From: Cryptomeria japonica
Lineage: Eukaryota > Streptophyta > Pinopsida > Cupressales > Cupressaceae
Assembly: GCF_030272615.1 (NCBI RefSeq)
Contig: NC_081410.1
Span: forward strand, 225,299,415 to 225,363,414
Length of the DNA: 64,000 nt
Direction of reading: 5' to 3'
Shown here: positions 1-10,800 of the stretch, piece after piece
Position numbering within the stretch: position 1 is the stretch's first letter
Layout of the letters: every line of letters starts with the position of its first letter
Notes under the pieces: model-generated
What the model was told of the DNA's origin: nothing
The model's database searches: none
Seen by the model: the letters and a program-made list of their open reading frames with translations, nothing else
Program-made: the position numbers and the translations under genes

Positions 1-4
1 CATC

Positions 5-370
5 TTGCAAAAGAAGAAGCGTCATCAAAATATCAACTTGAAAAGAAAACAATTAAGCTCAAAGGCTTTGATCAAACGAAGGAAATTCTTCTATATCAAT
101 GGACAAATCTTTGTCTCCCATAGAGTTTTCTTGCGTCACATGTGTCTCTATCTTGAAGGAAAAACAAACGAATTTGATTCCGAATCATTGAACCGCAGAG
201 CTTTTATGCAATATAGAGCTCTGAGTTATCACAAAACTCAAGGAGGAAAGATTAATCCCAATTTCTTCCCAAACGTCTGCATCACCTATAACACAGCTCG
301 AGACATACCTCCAACACCTGAAAGGGAAGAGGTAGAGTTTGTCCCATTTTTAACACAAAGTTTTTATTGA
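5..370 (+). CDS. Unrecognised ORF upstream of element A gag
   Basis: Open frame of 121 codons, very basic at its N-terminus (runs of K and R), ending in a TGA well before the gag of element A. I do not recognise a domain. It is in a different frame from gag (frame 2 versus frame 1) and is cut by the window edge, so its real start may lie to the left. Some Tat/Ogre-type Ty3/gypsy elements carry an extra ORF ahead of gag, and this could be the tail of such an ORF; that is inference from position only. It could also be a chance ORF in the leader. Confidence 0.25.
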   Translation: MQKKKRHQNINLKRKQLSSKALIKRRKFFYINGQIFVSHRVFLRHMCLYLEGKTNEFDSESLNRRAFMQYRALSYHKTQGGKINPNFFPNVCITYNTARDIPPTPEREEVEFVPFLTQSFY

Positions 371-819
371 AGTTGAAAACATTTTCATCCATCATTTCAC
401 TCATACATCATCACTTCATCATCAATCCGTCCCAACTCTCAAAACATTAAGAGGTTCTTGTCCCAAGTTCTCTTTTAGATATTGCTTGAAATCAAACACA
501 TCACATCACTTTTTAGATTGTTTCTACATCTAGGATAAGCTCATCCTAAGAGACACATCTATGCAGGTTAAAACTAGTTCATGAGTGAATCCTCTCATTA
601 CTAGGTAGTTAAATCTGTAACACATCTCAGATTTCTCTACACCTTATCACATCAAAACTTATCAAACAAACAAGCAATTCAAAGAAGGAATTTTGGTTAC
701 ATCCACCTTAAAAGTGCTAGAGATCCACGTGCAACACAATTCACCAACCATCAACCTTTCATTTCATCAAAAACTCATCATCATCTTCAATCAACTTCAA
801 ACACAAACTTGCAAACAAA
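371..819 (+). other. Untranslated leader before element A gag
   Basis: About 450 bases rich in A, C and T with many CATCA-type words and no long frame. It immediately precedes the gag start codon at 820, so it is most simply the 5' leader of element A. The 5' LTR and primer binding site of A are not in the window. Confidence 0.4.
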
Positions 820-2586
820 ATGGCTCAAACTCGATCACGGTCAAGGCAACGAGAAATAGAAAGAGAAGAAGAAGAAGAGGAAAATCTCAATGAATTTCAA
901 GAAGCACTTGGAGGAAATGCAGATGATGAAAACCCAAGTACTCCCACTCCTGCAACAATAGAAAGGGCTCAACATAACCCTCTCTTTAACAGACTTTTTG
1001 ATGAAATACTCAGGAGCAATGCGGATGCTCACTTCTTAAGACTTTCTCAAGAAGGAGCAAAACTCCCCTCTAACTTTGATCTTGCCCAATTAAGACAAGC
1101 ATCAGAAAGACAAAGTCGCCATGAAGAGGAAAGAGGTAGAGATCCCATCAGATATAACATTCCTCGAGGTAAACCACCACCTCCTCCTCCAAATGAAATG
1201 GAGATGTTGTGGCAACAGGTCGAGAATCTCGCCCAACAGCTTCATAGTGGTGTCAAGATTAACCAATTTTCACTCAATGACATCTGTCCTTATCCTTTTG
1301 ATAGAAATCTTTATATGCCACCGTTTCCACGCAGATTCGAAACACCCAAATTTGAAAAATATAGGGGAAAGGGAGATCCTCGTGATCATGTCCAAGAATT
1401 TCATTCTGCTTGTCTTGAAGTGGCATATGAAGACACCTACCTAATGCGCCTTTTTCCCCAAAGCTTGGGAGGAACAACCACATCATGGTTTTCCCAACTA
1501 CCAGGTGGCATTAGAACATTTGAGGAACTCATCCAGAAGTTCCTATCTCATTACTCTTATAACATTGAACGCGACATCACCATGGCTGATCTATGCAATA
1601 CCAAACAAAAACCAGGTGAACTATTCTCAGTATTCCTGCAACGATGGCGCCAAATGTCTAGCAGACGTTCTCTTCAGTTACCTGAACGAGAACTAGTGGA
1701 AATTTTCATTTCCAACTTAAACGAAGAAATGGAATTTCACTTGGATGTCAAAGACACAGACTCTTTTAACGATATGATCACCAAGGGTTTAAAATGTGAA
1801 AGGGCACTCATCAAGAAAGGACTCATCAAAATCTTTAATGAACCAAAAGATGGTCCTTGCCCGCGCTTCAATAGTGATAAACCAAACTTCTAGAACAATA
1901 ATAAGAATATCGTCAATGATGGGGTTGTGGATGCTTGGACTATCCAAAATGCACAACCTGTGGTTCGATTTGCAGGACAAAATCCTCCACCTTAGAATAA
2001 CACAAATGTTCCTTCCAATCAAGGTCGCATCACATCTCATGATGAACCAAGACCTCGTCCACAAAAACAAAAACGCGCATATACTCCCTTAGGGGAACCC
2101 ATTGAAACAGTGTTGCGACAACTCATTTCTCAGAATTTGATCACTCTACCTAAGCTATCAAACTATGAGCCTCAGGTCAAACCGGCATGGTGGAGAGATA
2201 CTGAACACTGTGAATTCCATCAAGGAAGAGGACACAAGACAAGTAATTGTCACCGATTGAAAGATCTCATTCAGGATCTTATTGATCGAGGAGAAATTGA
2301 AATTGAAGGACATGACCCAAAAACAACCAATAATGATCATCTGATGTTCAAAAATCCACTTCCATCACAAGATCAAAGGGATCCTTCCACTTCCAGACGA
2401 GGCACTGATACCACTGATTATACGCAGGCTGCGTATAACTACACTGTAAATCACCTGTATGATGCCAGTGAACAAATTGCAACCATAACCTTCAAAAATC
2501 CCACCTCAAATTGCAATGTTGTTACACGTCGTGGCAAGGTCACCATCAATGCAGCTCCACAGGGCACCACCTCCGTCCCAAAGTAG
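820..2586 (+). pseudogene. gag: Element A gag (Ty3/gypsy, Tat-like), interrupted by stops
   Basis: Gag forms the particle that packages retrotransposon RNA. The ATG at 820 opens a frame that stays in register to 3291. A charged N-terminus (Glu run, residues 10-25) and a Pro run precede the retrotransposon gag domain, roughly residues 165-330, with recognisable PRFETPKFEKYRGKGDPRDH, TTSWFSQLPGG and the downstream QRWRQM segment. A zinc-binding motif CEFHQGRGHKTSNC (C-x2-H-x4-H-x4-C) follows at about 2212-2253, with the LKDLIQDLIDRG helix typical of Tat gag. In-frame TAG codons lie at 1891, 1993 and 2584, with no frameshift. Two of them split the gag proper and the third separates it from the protease part. 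The gag family call is secure; lineage assignment rests on my recognition of motif style. Confidence 0.85.
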
Positions 2587-3294
2587 TACAATCTTGTGGA
2601 ACAATTAGACAAAACCCCTGCACTTATATCCATTTTGGAGCTTTTGCATCTGTCACCCTCTCATAAAACAATCTTGGATCAAGCACTCCAAGAGGCGTCA
2701 GTCCCTGCAAACCTGAACATGGACCAATTTCAAGCCATGGTTGGAAATCTAAAGTCATCACCTTGTCTCACTTTTTCCGAAAGTGACAACTCTTCTTTCC
2801 AACAACCTCAAAATGCTTCGCTACACATTGAAGGCTTTATCAACCAACACAGGATCAAGCAAGTCTTGATCGATAATGGAGTAGGCCTAAACATTTGCGC
2901 ACTACAGTTGGTCACAGCATTGGGATATGCAATAGAATCAGTGGATCCTCGCAAGAAGATCACCATCAAGGCCTATGATGATGCAGAGCGTTCATCCAAA
3001 GGAGCTGTGGTACTACCAATCCGAGTCGGTCCTGTGGTAAAGCACATAATTTGTCAGGTTCTGGACCTTCCTCTGCCATATAATCTATTATTAGGGAGAC
3101 CTTGGATACATGCCATGCAAGCTGTTCCATCTACCTACCATCAATGTATCAAGTTCCCACATAACGGTGTAGAGATCACAATCCCGGGCGATGCAAATCC
3201 CTTTGCATTTTGCCATAATATCAGCCATCAACCAGAGATTACCGTTCCTAATAATAGAGAAGCCATTTCCTCCACATCATACATTTTATAAGCA
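2587..3294 (+). pseudogene. Element A aspartic protease region, truncated downstream
   Basis: This continues the gag frame after the TAG at 2584. It begins with the conserved Tat pre-protease segment (YNLVEQLDKTPALISILELL) and runs into a retropepsin: VLIDNGVGLNIC at about 2863-2898 is the catalytic loop, and LLLGRPWIHAM at about 3088-3120 is the C-terminal flap/helix signature. The loop has D-N-G where most retropepsins have D-S/T-G; DNG is seen in Tat-type plant elements, so it need not mean inactivation. The frame ends at 3292-3294 and sequence homologous to another element starts at 3305. RT, RNase H and integrase of A are therefore missing here, removed by the junction rather than present further along. 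Confidence 0.85.
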
Positions 3295-3304
3295 AATCTT
3301 ACTA

Positions 3305-3623
3305 CTAATTCCAGGTCCGCAGCTTCATATCATATCCCTAACTCAGTTTATAAGCGAATCTTTCCTACTTTCCATACATTCCTAGTTCAATCTTTCTATC
3401 TACATTTCTTTACAAAAGAGGGTATCCTTGCTATCACAACCCTTGAAACTCATATAGAATCCAATCTTGCATTGCGTGGGATTGGATCTTGTGGGTTTCA
3501 ACCCCTCTTTTGAATGTAAAGTCCCTCCTAAGTGAAAACCATCAACCCTAGTGACTCTCCCTTCTCTCTCCTCGGAGTTGTGGAGGGGAGAACGACTAGG
3601 GTTCGATTATTTTCCGCTTTACA
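3305..3623 (+). repeat. Element B 5' LTR, last 319 bases only
   Basis: It aligns over its whole length, without gaps, to 6833-7151, the end of the complete LTR at 5898-7151. I count about five mismatches in the 319 bases. It ends in the canonical CA and is followed by a primer binding site. The first ~935 bases of this LTR are missing and are replaced directly by element A sequence. Confidence 0.9.
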
Positions 3624-3626
3624 TTT

Positions 3627-3644
3627 TGGTGAACCCGACGTGAA
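3627..3644 (+). promoter_or_regulatory. Element B primer binding site
   Basis: TGGTGAACCCGACGTGAA starts four bases after the LTR end and begins with TGG, the complement of a tRNA CCA tail. A near-identical site follows the LTR end of element D at 25217. It is where reverse transcription would be primed. I cannot name the tRNA. Confidence 0.75.
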
Positions 3645-3974
3645 CATCCTTTCTGATTATTCATAATTAGATCTGAAAATTGGATTCCTTGATTACATTT
3701 CCATGTTTGATCTTTTGCAAAATTTTAGAGGTTAATTGCATAAAAACCCTAAATTTTCTTTTTAAGTAATTAAACTTGTGAAATGTTTAATTGTTGATGC
3801 TTGTTTCAGATCTGCCCTTGTATTACAAATTATCAATTCATATTTGTGCTTTAATTTTGAAAATTAAGTGGTTAAGTGTCAAAACCCTAATTTTTGAAAC
3901 CCTCTTGATTCAACCTTTGTCCGACAATTTCACTGATCAAAACATCTCCAAATCGACACACTTTTCAGATTTAG
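3645..3974 (+). other. Element B leader
   Basis: About 330 bases of A/T-rich sequence between the primer site and the ORF, with no gag-like frame. An autonomous relative would have gag and most of the protease downstream of such a leader; here the leader runs almost directly into the protease tail, so an internal deletion is likely. Confidence 0.6.
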
Positions 3975-5156
3975 GACTGTAAGAAACTTCGGGAGATTGT
4001 CCTTGGCTATCTTGATGTGGACTTTTCTATTATTCCATCATCTGAACAATTTCGTGTGAAGCTAGGCTATCCTTGGCTATCTTCCATGAAAGCTATTGCT
4101 TCTCCTATTCACAAGTGCTTGAAATTTCCCCATAATGGTGAAGTTGTTACTGTCAATCATAGTCTCTTTAAACCAGCTGAAAGAACTTCTAGCATTCCTA
4201 TTGATTATTTTTGGCCTAAACAATTCCAATCTCTTCCTCCGCGAAGTGATCATCTTTTCAAATCTTATCAAAAGTGGAAAAAAGATATGATCCTATCTCT
4301 AAGTGAACCTAGAACACCCAAACTTGACATTCCTATCATTCGTGAGAAGGAAGTTCTTCCTTTGAAAGATAAAACCAATGTCTTTCCTCAAGACGATTCC
4401 CAACCCATTCCTATGGATGTGACTATGCCTATATCTAAGAGTAGACCTATACCTCCTCGTCATGATGGACTTGGTCTCCTTCCTAAACCAAATATTCCTC
4501 CCTTATATGGATTAGTTCCTCCTCCTTCCTCTTATGGAGAGAAGAGACCTTCCTCTTCTCCTATTGTTCAGCCTAAGAGACCACAACCTAAACACCCAAG
4601 TGATAAAGATGAGAACATTCCTCCTCCTCAATCTTCGCAACTTCCTACTAAGACTAGACGAAATCATTTGGCAGGTGAACGCCAACGAAAGCGTTGTCTT
4701 AGAGCTCAGGCAGCTGCTTCTCAAACTTTGCAATCCCCAAAAACACCTTCAACAAGCATTATTCCATTTTCTCCTCAGCCGACGATTGAGCCGAAATCTC
4801 CTAAACATAAGATGCATGATGGTCTTGATCCTGTGCGAGTTAAAGATCCTATTTTTATAAATCTTGATGATGATATAGATGAAAATGTTATTCATGATGA
4901 AAATGCTACTTCTCCTGTTCATTCTGATAGTGAATATGAACTTGTTGATATTGATAACCATTTATCTAATGAATTTTCTAAAGCACTTATCCTAGCTCCT
5001 AGACAAGAACACCGCGGCTTGGGATATGAACATAGCCCTTGTTTGGATCTTGTGATAGCTCCATCTGTTGTGTTGGATGTTCCTCCTCTAGTGTGTTTCC
5101 TACCTTCCCGAAATATTGATCAGCAAGATCGAGGGGTAGATGACGTGCTAGACTAG
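3975..5156 (+). CDS. Element B ORF: protease tail fused to Pro-rich/acidic protein
   Basis: An uninterrupted frame of about 390 codons running from after a TAG at 3972 to the stop at 5154. The first ~50 codons are the C-terminal end of a Tat-type protease (FRVKLGYPWLSSMKAI, then CLKFPHNGEV), matching the equivalent part of element A at 3088-3180. The catalytic Asp is absent, so it cannot be an active protease. The rest is low complexity: Pro-rich and basic (residues ~90-260, with a RERQRKR-like basic stretch near the middle) and then acidic (DDDIDEN, DSEYELVDIDN). I recognise no domain in it. The frame is clean while most others in the window are broken, so the element is relatively young or the ORF was kept. 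No standard ATG context is obvious. Confidence 0.6.
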   Translation, partial: DCKKLREIVLGYLDVDFSIIPSSEQFRVKLGYPWLSSMKAIASPIHKCLKFPHNGEVVTVNHSLFKPAERTSSIPIDYFWPKQFQSLPPRSDHLFKSYQKWKKDMILSLSEPRTPKLDIPIIREKEVLPLKDKTNVFPQDDSQPIPMDVTMPISKSRPIPPRHDGLGLLPKPNIPPLYGLVPPPSSYGEKRPSSSPIVQPKRPQPKHPSDKDENIPPPQSSQLPTKTRRNHLAGERQRKRCLRAQAAASQTLQSPKTPSTSIIPFSPQPTIEPKSPKHKMHDGLDPVRVKDPIFINLDDDIDENVIHDENATSPVHSDSEYELVDIDNHLSNEFSKALILAPRQEHRGLGYEHSPCLDLVIAPSVVLDVPPLVCFLPSRNIDQQDRGVDDVLD

Positions 5157-5897
5157 TTTCATTAGCATAGCAGATTCTCCCCTCCTTTCTTTCGTTACTT
5201 CTTCTATGTGTTATTCTCATTCTTCTATTTGTTGTCCTTGGTGTTGTCTACTTGAGGATGATGCAAAGAATTGAGATCTCTTTTGGTCTCTCTCATGTTG
5301 ACTCAAAAGTCACATGTGTTCCCTTCTTCTAGGTGACCTTCCTTGATTGGGGAATGAAGAACAATTATGCATACATACATATGATATACATGAATTATCA
5401 TACAGCATACTGACCCCGAGGAAAGCGAAGTCACCTTGTGCTTTGTGTTTTGTGTCTATTATCCTTGGGCTTATCTCACACTTGGGGGCTAAATCCTTGT
5501 GATAACGTGCTCCTTTCTCATTTCTTATATGTATCACTACCTTAAAGCAATCACCCCCGGTGAGGCGTGTGCGATCGCTTTAACGTAGGGGGGCATACAT
5601 CCCGTTCATATCTTTTCAAGATACTTGAAAATTTCTTGACAAATTTAGCTTTGCCTTGAAAATTTTTGATATCTTTCTTGCATGACTCATAGTGAGGGAA
5701 CCTTACTACTAATAGTCATGGTTCTCCCTCGTGATCTTCCCTTTTACTTTGTCAATCAAAGTCGTAAGATCCTTAGTCCACTGGGGGCTTGGTGTATCTT
5801 GCCTCCTTGACGTGGTGAAAGTTTTTCAATGTTGTTTCCTTGTACTTTACCGGAAGTATGAGCGTACGCTTATACTCCCACTAAAGTGGGGGCTAAA
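5157..5897 (+). other. Element B 3' untranslated region and polypurine tract
   Basis: No coding frame. It ends with the polypurine tract AAAGTGGGGGCTAAA at 5883-5897, directly before the LTR TG. Two similar words occur upstream: CACTTGGGGGCTAAATCC near 5472 and CACTGGGGGCTTGG near 5779. Where RT, RNase H and integrase would be expected there are only about 740 bases. Confidence 0.75.
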
Positions 5898-6080
5898 TGT
5901 AGCGTCCTAAAATTGTGACACTTGCAATTTCGACCACATTTGGGTCTTCACAATGGCGATGCAACACTAAACCTGAATGGAGACCCCGAAACTTGCTCAC
6001 GACACCAAAAACTGCATTTTTCCAGCACCCTGGCCTGATCCTCCTTGCACCCTGCTGTCCCGGGAGGTGGGACTAGAGCA

Positions 6081-6160
6081 CCCAGCGCCCTGGTCCTTCA
6101 GGACCATGGCGCCCAGCGCCCTGGTCCCCCAGGACCATGGCGCTCAGCGCCCTGGTCCCT
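6081..6160 (+). repeat. 31-bp GC-rich tandem repeat in B LTR
   Basis: Two full units (6081-6111, 6112-6142) and a partial third. Each begins CCCAGCGCCCTGGTCC and ends with CAGGACCATGGCG; CTGGTCC and GGACCA(T) within one unit are nearly complementary, so each unit can fold. The block is far more GC-rich than its surroundings. Confidence 0.85.
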
Positions 6161-6281
6161 GGCCCTATTTTGGGCCCGGTCTCCTATGGGACTTCGGGCC
6201 TTTTTGTTTGCAAATTGGAAAATAACATTTCCTGGTCGGCCTAAGGTCGGGAAAATCAGTCTTTTAACCCTAATTGGCAAG

Positions 6282-6289
6282 TATATAAA
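6282..6289 (+). promoter_or_regulatory. Probable TATA box of B LTR promoter
   Basis: TATATAAA lies within the LTR about 390 bases from its start, followed by a CT-rich stretch (CTTTTCCTCTCTC) of the kind often found at plant transcription starts. It is predicted from sequence only. Confidence 0.5.
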
Positions 6290-7151
6290 CTACTTTTCCT
6301 CTCTCATTTTGGGGAGGATGAAAAAAGGTGGAAACGATATTCAAACATTGAAGCATTCAAGCATTCAAGCATTCCTTCAAGCAATTGATCATTCTAAGTC
6401 TCCATTCAAGGCTAAGTGTTGCATTCAAGACAAGGATTCAACCATTGAAGAGGAGATCACATACTACAACACACAACATACAACATACAACAACATCTAT
6501 ACCTTCGCATATAAGGATACAAACATCCTTACAACAAGGTATTAGTACTTGTTTTACATTACATTTACAAAGCATTTCTCATTTCTTGGTTAATTCCAAA
6601 ACCGGGGTTTGACCTAAGGGCAAACCCCTAATCCCTAACCCCCCAATTGTCTTCACTTTTCTATGTGTAGGTTGCAGGTACGCGGCTGAAATTGAAGATC
6701 TGGAATCCTTGTGCAGAGACGAACAGATCCCCCTTCGTTTCGCAGATTTTTCGGAGGACCGTGTGCACGCCGGGCACCATCGTCCTGTCAACTTTTGCTC
6801 AAATTTGCAGGACAGCGCCGTCTCAACATTTGCTAATTCCAGGTCCGCAGCTCCATATCATATCCCTAACTCAGTTTATAAGTGAATCTTTCCTACTTTC
6901 CATGCATTCCTAGTTCAATCTTTCTATCTACATTTCTTTACAAAAGAGGGTATCCTTGCTATCACAACCCTTGAAACTCATATAGAATCCAATCTTACAT
7001 TGCGTGGGATTGGATCTTGTGGGTTTCAACCCCTCTTTTGAATGTAAAGTCCCTCCTAAGTGAAAACCATCAACCGTAGTGACTCTCCCTTCTCTCTCCT
7101 CGGAGTTGTGGAGGGGAGAACGACTAGGGTTCGATTATTTTCCGCTTTACA

Positions 7152-9373
7152 GATATGTTTTATTAGACTCCGTTGTCTTAGAGTGGGGATGTTGGGATTT
7201 TAAAATCTCTGTTGAAATTTTCCTTTTTAAAAAAAAAAGTATTGAAATTTTATTCTCTGTGTCAAATTAAAATTTAATTTAAAGTTAAAAAAAATATATA
7301 AAAAAAAAGAAAAATTAAAGGGGAGGGGGTTGGTAGTAGTGCTACTGTAAGGTAGCAGGGCTGCCATACCTGCTACCGTGTTGTAGCACTTGCTACCATA
7401 AGGTAGCAATACTACTTGCGGTAGCACCTGCTATCGTAGGGTATTAGGGATATCTTACGGGTAGCATGCTACCGTAGGGTAGCAAAAGGCTACCAAGGCA
7501 AACAATTACTTCGCCTCCCTGTTTTTGTGTGCTTCTAGTATATGTTAAGTTTCGGGTTTCGTGCCCAGTATAATTTTGATTCAGATTTTTATTATCTTTA
7601 TGTTTTATATATATATATATATACATAATGGTTTTTAAAGTTTGGGCATTTTATTAATTGAGTATTATTAATGTTGTGAAAATAAATTTATGTTTTAATA
7701 TATATATTTTTAATATGAATATATGTATATGATATATATTCGGTATATACATTCATATACATATATTATATTATTATATATATAATTAATTCAGAATTTA
7801 GTTATTTTCATAAAAGCTTATATTTAGATTCTTTATTTAATCATCGTAATATGTTAGGGGGTTAATTTTTATGTGTTTAAATTTAGTCTTATTGAACAAA
7901 TGACAACTCTTCTATTCTTATATCAATACAGATGTATTTTCTATTTTTCTGAAATATCTGTATTTGGAAGTAATTAATGCTTTTTACTATTTTAAAAAGA
8001 TTGCATGTTAGAGGATCTTTAGAATAAATGGTATTTTCTGGTAAAAGTATATTTCATTGTAAATCTAATTTCAAGTTGTTGTCATGTTGTAAATATTGTT
8101 TATACTCCTTGGTCAGGTGTTGTTTTGTAACCCTATTGATGTGAGCCATTGTGTGTTTTATTCCAAATGGCCAATCCTGGGTTTATGATTTGTGTCTCCT
8201 TCACTTGTAGTTTGTTAGGATTAGATATGGTTGTCAGTTTCGCCAAAGAGTTCTCGTAGAGAGACCATTCATGTTAGTGTCCTATGAGAGAGAGTGACTT
8301 TCGAGTGGGGGCCACACCTAAAGTGGATGGTAGGATAACCCCTCGAAAGTCAATTAAAAAGTGATAACCTAATAATTGATTAGGGGGTGGGTAGCTGAAA
8401 TATTTAATTAAGATAATGAGCCTCGCACATGGTTGAGTGCTTGTATAGGCTCAGGATGTGGTGAGAAGGCCTGAAATGGAAAACCTACCACCTTGTCCTC
8501 ACTAAGGGATTGGTAGTGTCCGCATGATGCTTAGATGGAGCCGAGGGTTTGGGAGAGGTTACGAGGATAACCCGGAATGGGGGCCGGGACCTATGGAGGC
8601 CTACCTAGGGTAACCACCTTAAGCTATGCGATGACACTCTCTCCTTAGGGTCACTAGTGTTTTGTGAGTTGAGTCACTTGAGTGTTGCAAAGTCATGTTG
8701 TACTTTCATACTTGTCTTGTTATGCTTGCTTGAGAGTCTTCTACTATCTCCCAACATGGTGGGGTGGTTCCACTTTGGGATCACATGGTCAGGTGGTAGT
8801 TCCACTTCCCATCAGATATATTTGTTCATACCTTCATGCGAGGATCGGCTTTGTTGGTGTTTCTTGGTTTGTGACTCTTGTATCAACTCTTGTTCGAGAT
8901 TATTGTATATTTGAAACCATGTGGTCATTGTAATAGTAAACTATGTAACCTTGGCATTGTAACCTATGTATTTCATTTGTATCATTGGAAGCCATGTAAT
9001 TATTGAATATTGTAATCTTAATTCAATGGAATGTATGTTATTCTTTCTTCTTATGTGTAAATGAATCATTGAAAATAAATATATTGTAACATTTTAAATC
9101 TTTCAATATGGAATTCAGTTTTATAAGAATGGTTTTATTAATTGCAATTGAATTTCCTAATTAGATGGATAATTAGATTAACCTTTTGTAGTTGTTTAGT
9201 TTCAAAGTAATCTTTGTTGGTAACCCTTTAGGATGTCATTGTTAGACTTCCGCTTGTGTAATTAAACATGCAATGTTATAATTAATGCACTTAATCTCTT
9301 AAAAAAAAATTATTTCACCTTTTAGTGGCCTAGATTTGTTGTTTCCCTATAAGGTTCTTGGCGAGGCATTACA
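7152..9373 (+). repeat. Element C 5' LTR, 3' portion
   Basis: It aligns to about 22800-24918 of the complete right LTR, with differences in short repeats: fewer TA units and a different number of GGTAGC words. It ends GGCATTACA and is followed by a primer binding site. The first ~1.87 kb of this LTR is absent to the left, where element B ends at 7151 and element A lies beyond B. Confidence 0.9.
7330..7495. repeat. Cluster of GGTAGC/GCTACC words in C LTR
   Basis: Within about 165 bases the word GGTAGC and its complement GCTACC (with one-base variants such as GCTATC) recur about a dozen times in both orientations, often as TGCTACC...GGTAGCA pairs that can form hairpins. The right LTR has the matching block at 22976-23134 with a different arrangement of units. 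Function unknown. Confidence 0.8.
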
Positions 9374-9375
9374 GT

Positions 9376-9393
9376 TGGTATCAAAGTCAGGTT
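9376..9393 (+). promoter_or_regulatory. Element C primer binding site (initiator Met tRNA type)
   Basis: TGGTATCAAAGTCAGG begins two bases after the LTR end. It is one or two changes from TGGTATCAGAGCCAGG, the site complementary to plant initiator tRNA-Met used by many Ty1/copia and chromovirus elements. Confidence 0.85.
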
Positions 9394-9522
9394 TCAACAC
9401 TGGATACTCTGGGTTTCTAGTGAGCCCATTAATCTTGACCTTTTTTTCTTAGGTCTTAATGTTGTATTTCCTTGTTTGATCCTTGCTGTAGATCTAAACC
9501 ATTTTCTCTTTTTTAGTGTTAG
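9394..9522 (+). other. Element C leader
   Basis: Short non-coding leader between the primer site and the gag region, with T-rich runs and no ORF of note. Confidence 0.5.
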
Positions 9523-10800
9523 ATCGTGGCTAGGAAAGCCAGGGGAGGTGGCCATACAGGTGGTCGCAATAGAGGCAAAGGTGGAGGATGGGGTCGAGGT
9601 TCTAATTGTCACAATCCTTCACCACACCCACTTATGTGAGTGTCGAGCTGGAACAGTCTGTTCATCAGGATTCACAGCATGCAGGAGAGTAGGTTCCCGA
9701 AAGGGAAGAGCTAAGATAGATGTTTCAAGAGGTTCTGGCCAGGTTAGGCCCAGGCCTGAGGTTGATCAGCCTATTCATGCTTAGGTCGAGGAGTCACATC
9801 AGCAGGTTCCAGAGAGAGAGAGAGAGAGAGATCACCCAGGAGGAGGGAGATCCCAGCTGATCGAGATCCAGCTCCCATGGGTCACATAAGGGACTTGATG
9901 AGGTCCAACCCTCCCTTCTTTGATGGTAAGGGTACCAGTCTTGAGGTAGAGACCTGGCTTATCAATCTAGATTGGTGTTTTGCTATGTTCCCATATAGTA
10001 GCAACACCAAGGTGAGATGTGCTATAATGCATCTCGATAGTTTTGCTTCAATCTAGTGGAGATTAGAGGAGGAGAAGATTGGTGTGTGCATGAACACCGT
10101 ATCATGGGAGATATTTCTAGAGAGATTCAGGGCACGGTTTCTCTCACCCCAGTGGAGGCAGACTCGTGTAGATGAGTTCTATGCTCTACGTCAGTATGGT
10201 TTGTCAGTAGACCAGTTTGAGCATAGGTTCTATGAGCTTAAATAGTATGTTGGGATTGGTAACGATGAGGCAATGCTTGTTCAAAACTTCTTGAGGGGTC
10301 TAAATGACCGCATTAGTGGAGGAGTGAGAGTGTTTGAGCTAGCTTCAGTTGAGGTAGCTGTGGCGAAAGCCATGTTGGTAGAGAAGAACCTTAGCCGTGC
10401 ACATGGTGGTCAGTCAGGAGTGCAGATTGGTATTGTACCTTTCAGTGGGCCCAGAGTTCATGGGAACCAGTCCTAGCTAGCTGCACCATTTAGGAGTCCT
10501 CAGGCACTCGCTAAGGGTGGATAGCAGCAGCAGCCACCGAGACCGAAATAGTTCCAGGGCCAATAAGGTGGCAATTCTCAGCATAGGAGGAATAGGAACT
10601 GTTAGAGGAGTAGACAAGGTCCTTCAAGGTATCCCTCTCAGGGTGCATCTCATGCCCCTAGCAGGGGAAGCTTCGAGTAGTCCAGTGGGTCGACGGGAAG
10701 TAGAGGACTAGGTAGGGGAGCTTGCTTCTCTTGTGGGCAGTTTGGTCACATGGTCGCTAAGTGCCCTCAGCGTTCTCACTAGATTGGTAGTGAGAGACTA
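9523..10800 (+). pseudogene. gag: Element C gag, many stops
   Basis: Reading frame 1 carries a Gly/Arg-rich N-terminus (about 9526-9610). Further on is the gag domain (MGHIRDLMRSNPPFFDGKGT from 9877; then EVETWLINLDWCFAMF, DEFYALRQYGLSVDQFEHRF and LRGLNDRI). A CCHC zinc knuckle CFSCGQFGHMVAKC lies near 10726-10767. Stops occur throughout, several of them TAG where related proteins have Gln. The sequence AGAGAGAGAGAGAGAGAG near 9811 is a short GA microsatellite inside the region. The likely original start at 9523 reads ATC rather than ATG. The knuckle and motif order fit a Tekay/Del-type chromovirus. Confidence 0.8.

Larger units (their letters stand above)
5898..7151 (+). repeat. Element B 3' LTR, complete (1,254 bp)
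   Basis: It starts TGTAGCGTCC immediately after the polypurine tract and ends CCGCTTTACA. The last 319 bases match the 5' LTR remnant at 3305-3623. It contains a GC-rich tandem repeat (6081-6160) and a TATA box near 6282. Downstream sequence at once matches the interior of the C LTR (compare 7156 onward with 22803 onward), so B inserted into the left LTR of C. Confidence 0.9.

Noticed and set aside
6081-6160. CRISPR-like array
   Set aside because: Only 2.6 units with no spacers, within a plant LTR; it is a simple tandem repeat.
7079-7270. Short plus-strand ORF across the B LTR end
   Set aside because: It spans an element boundary and matches no protein; it is chance.
8657-8933. Overlapping plus-strand ORFs in the C left LTR and the equivalent at 24203
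   Set aside because: Both lie in LTR sequence, are Cys/Leu/Ser-rich in overlapping frames and have no domain; LTRs rarely encode protein, and the repetition is explained by the LTR pair.
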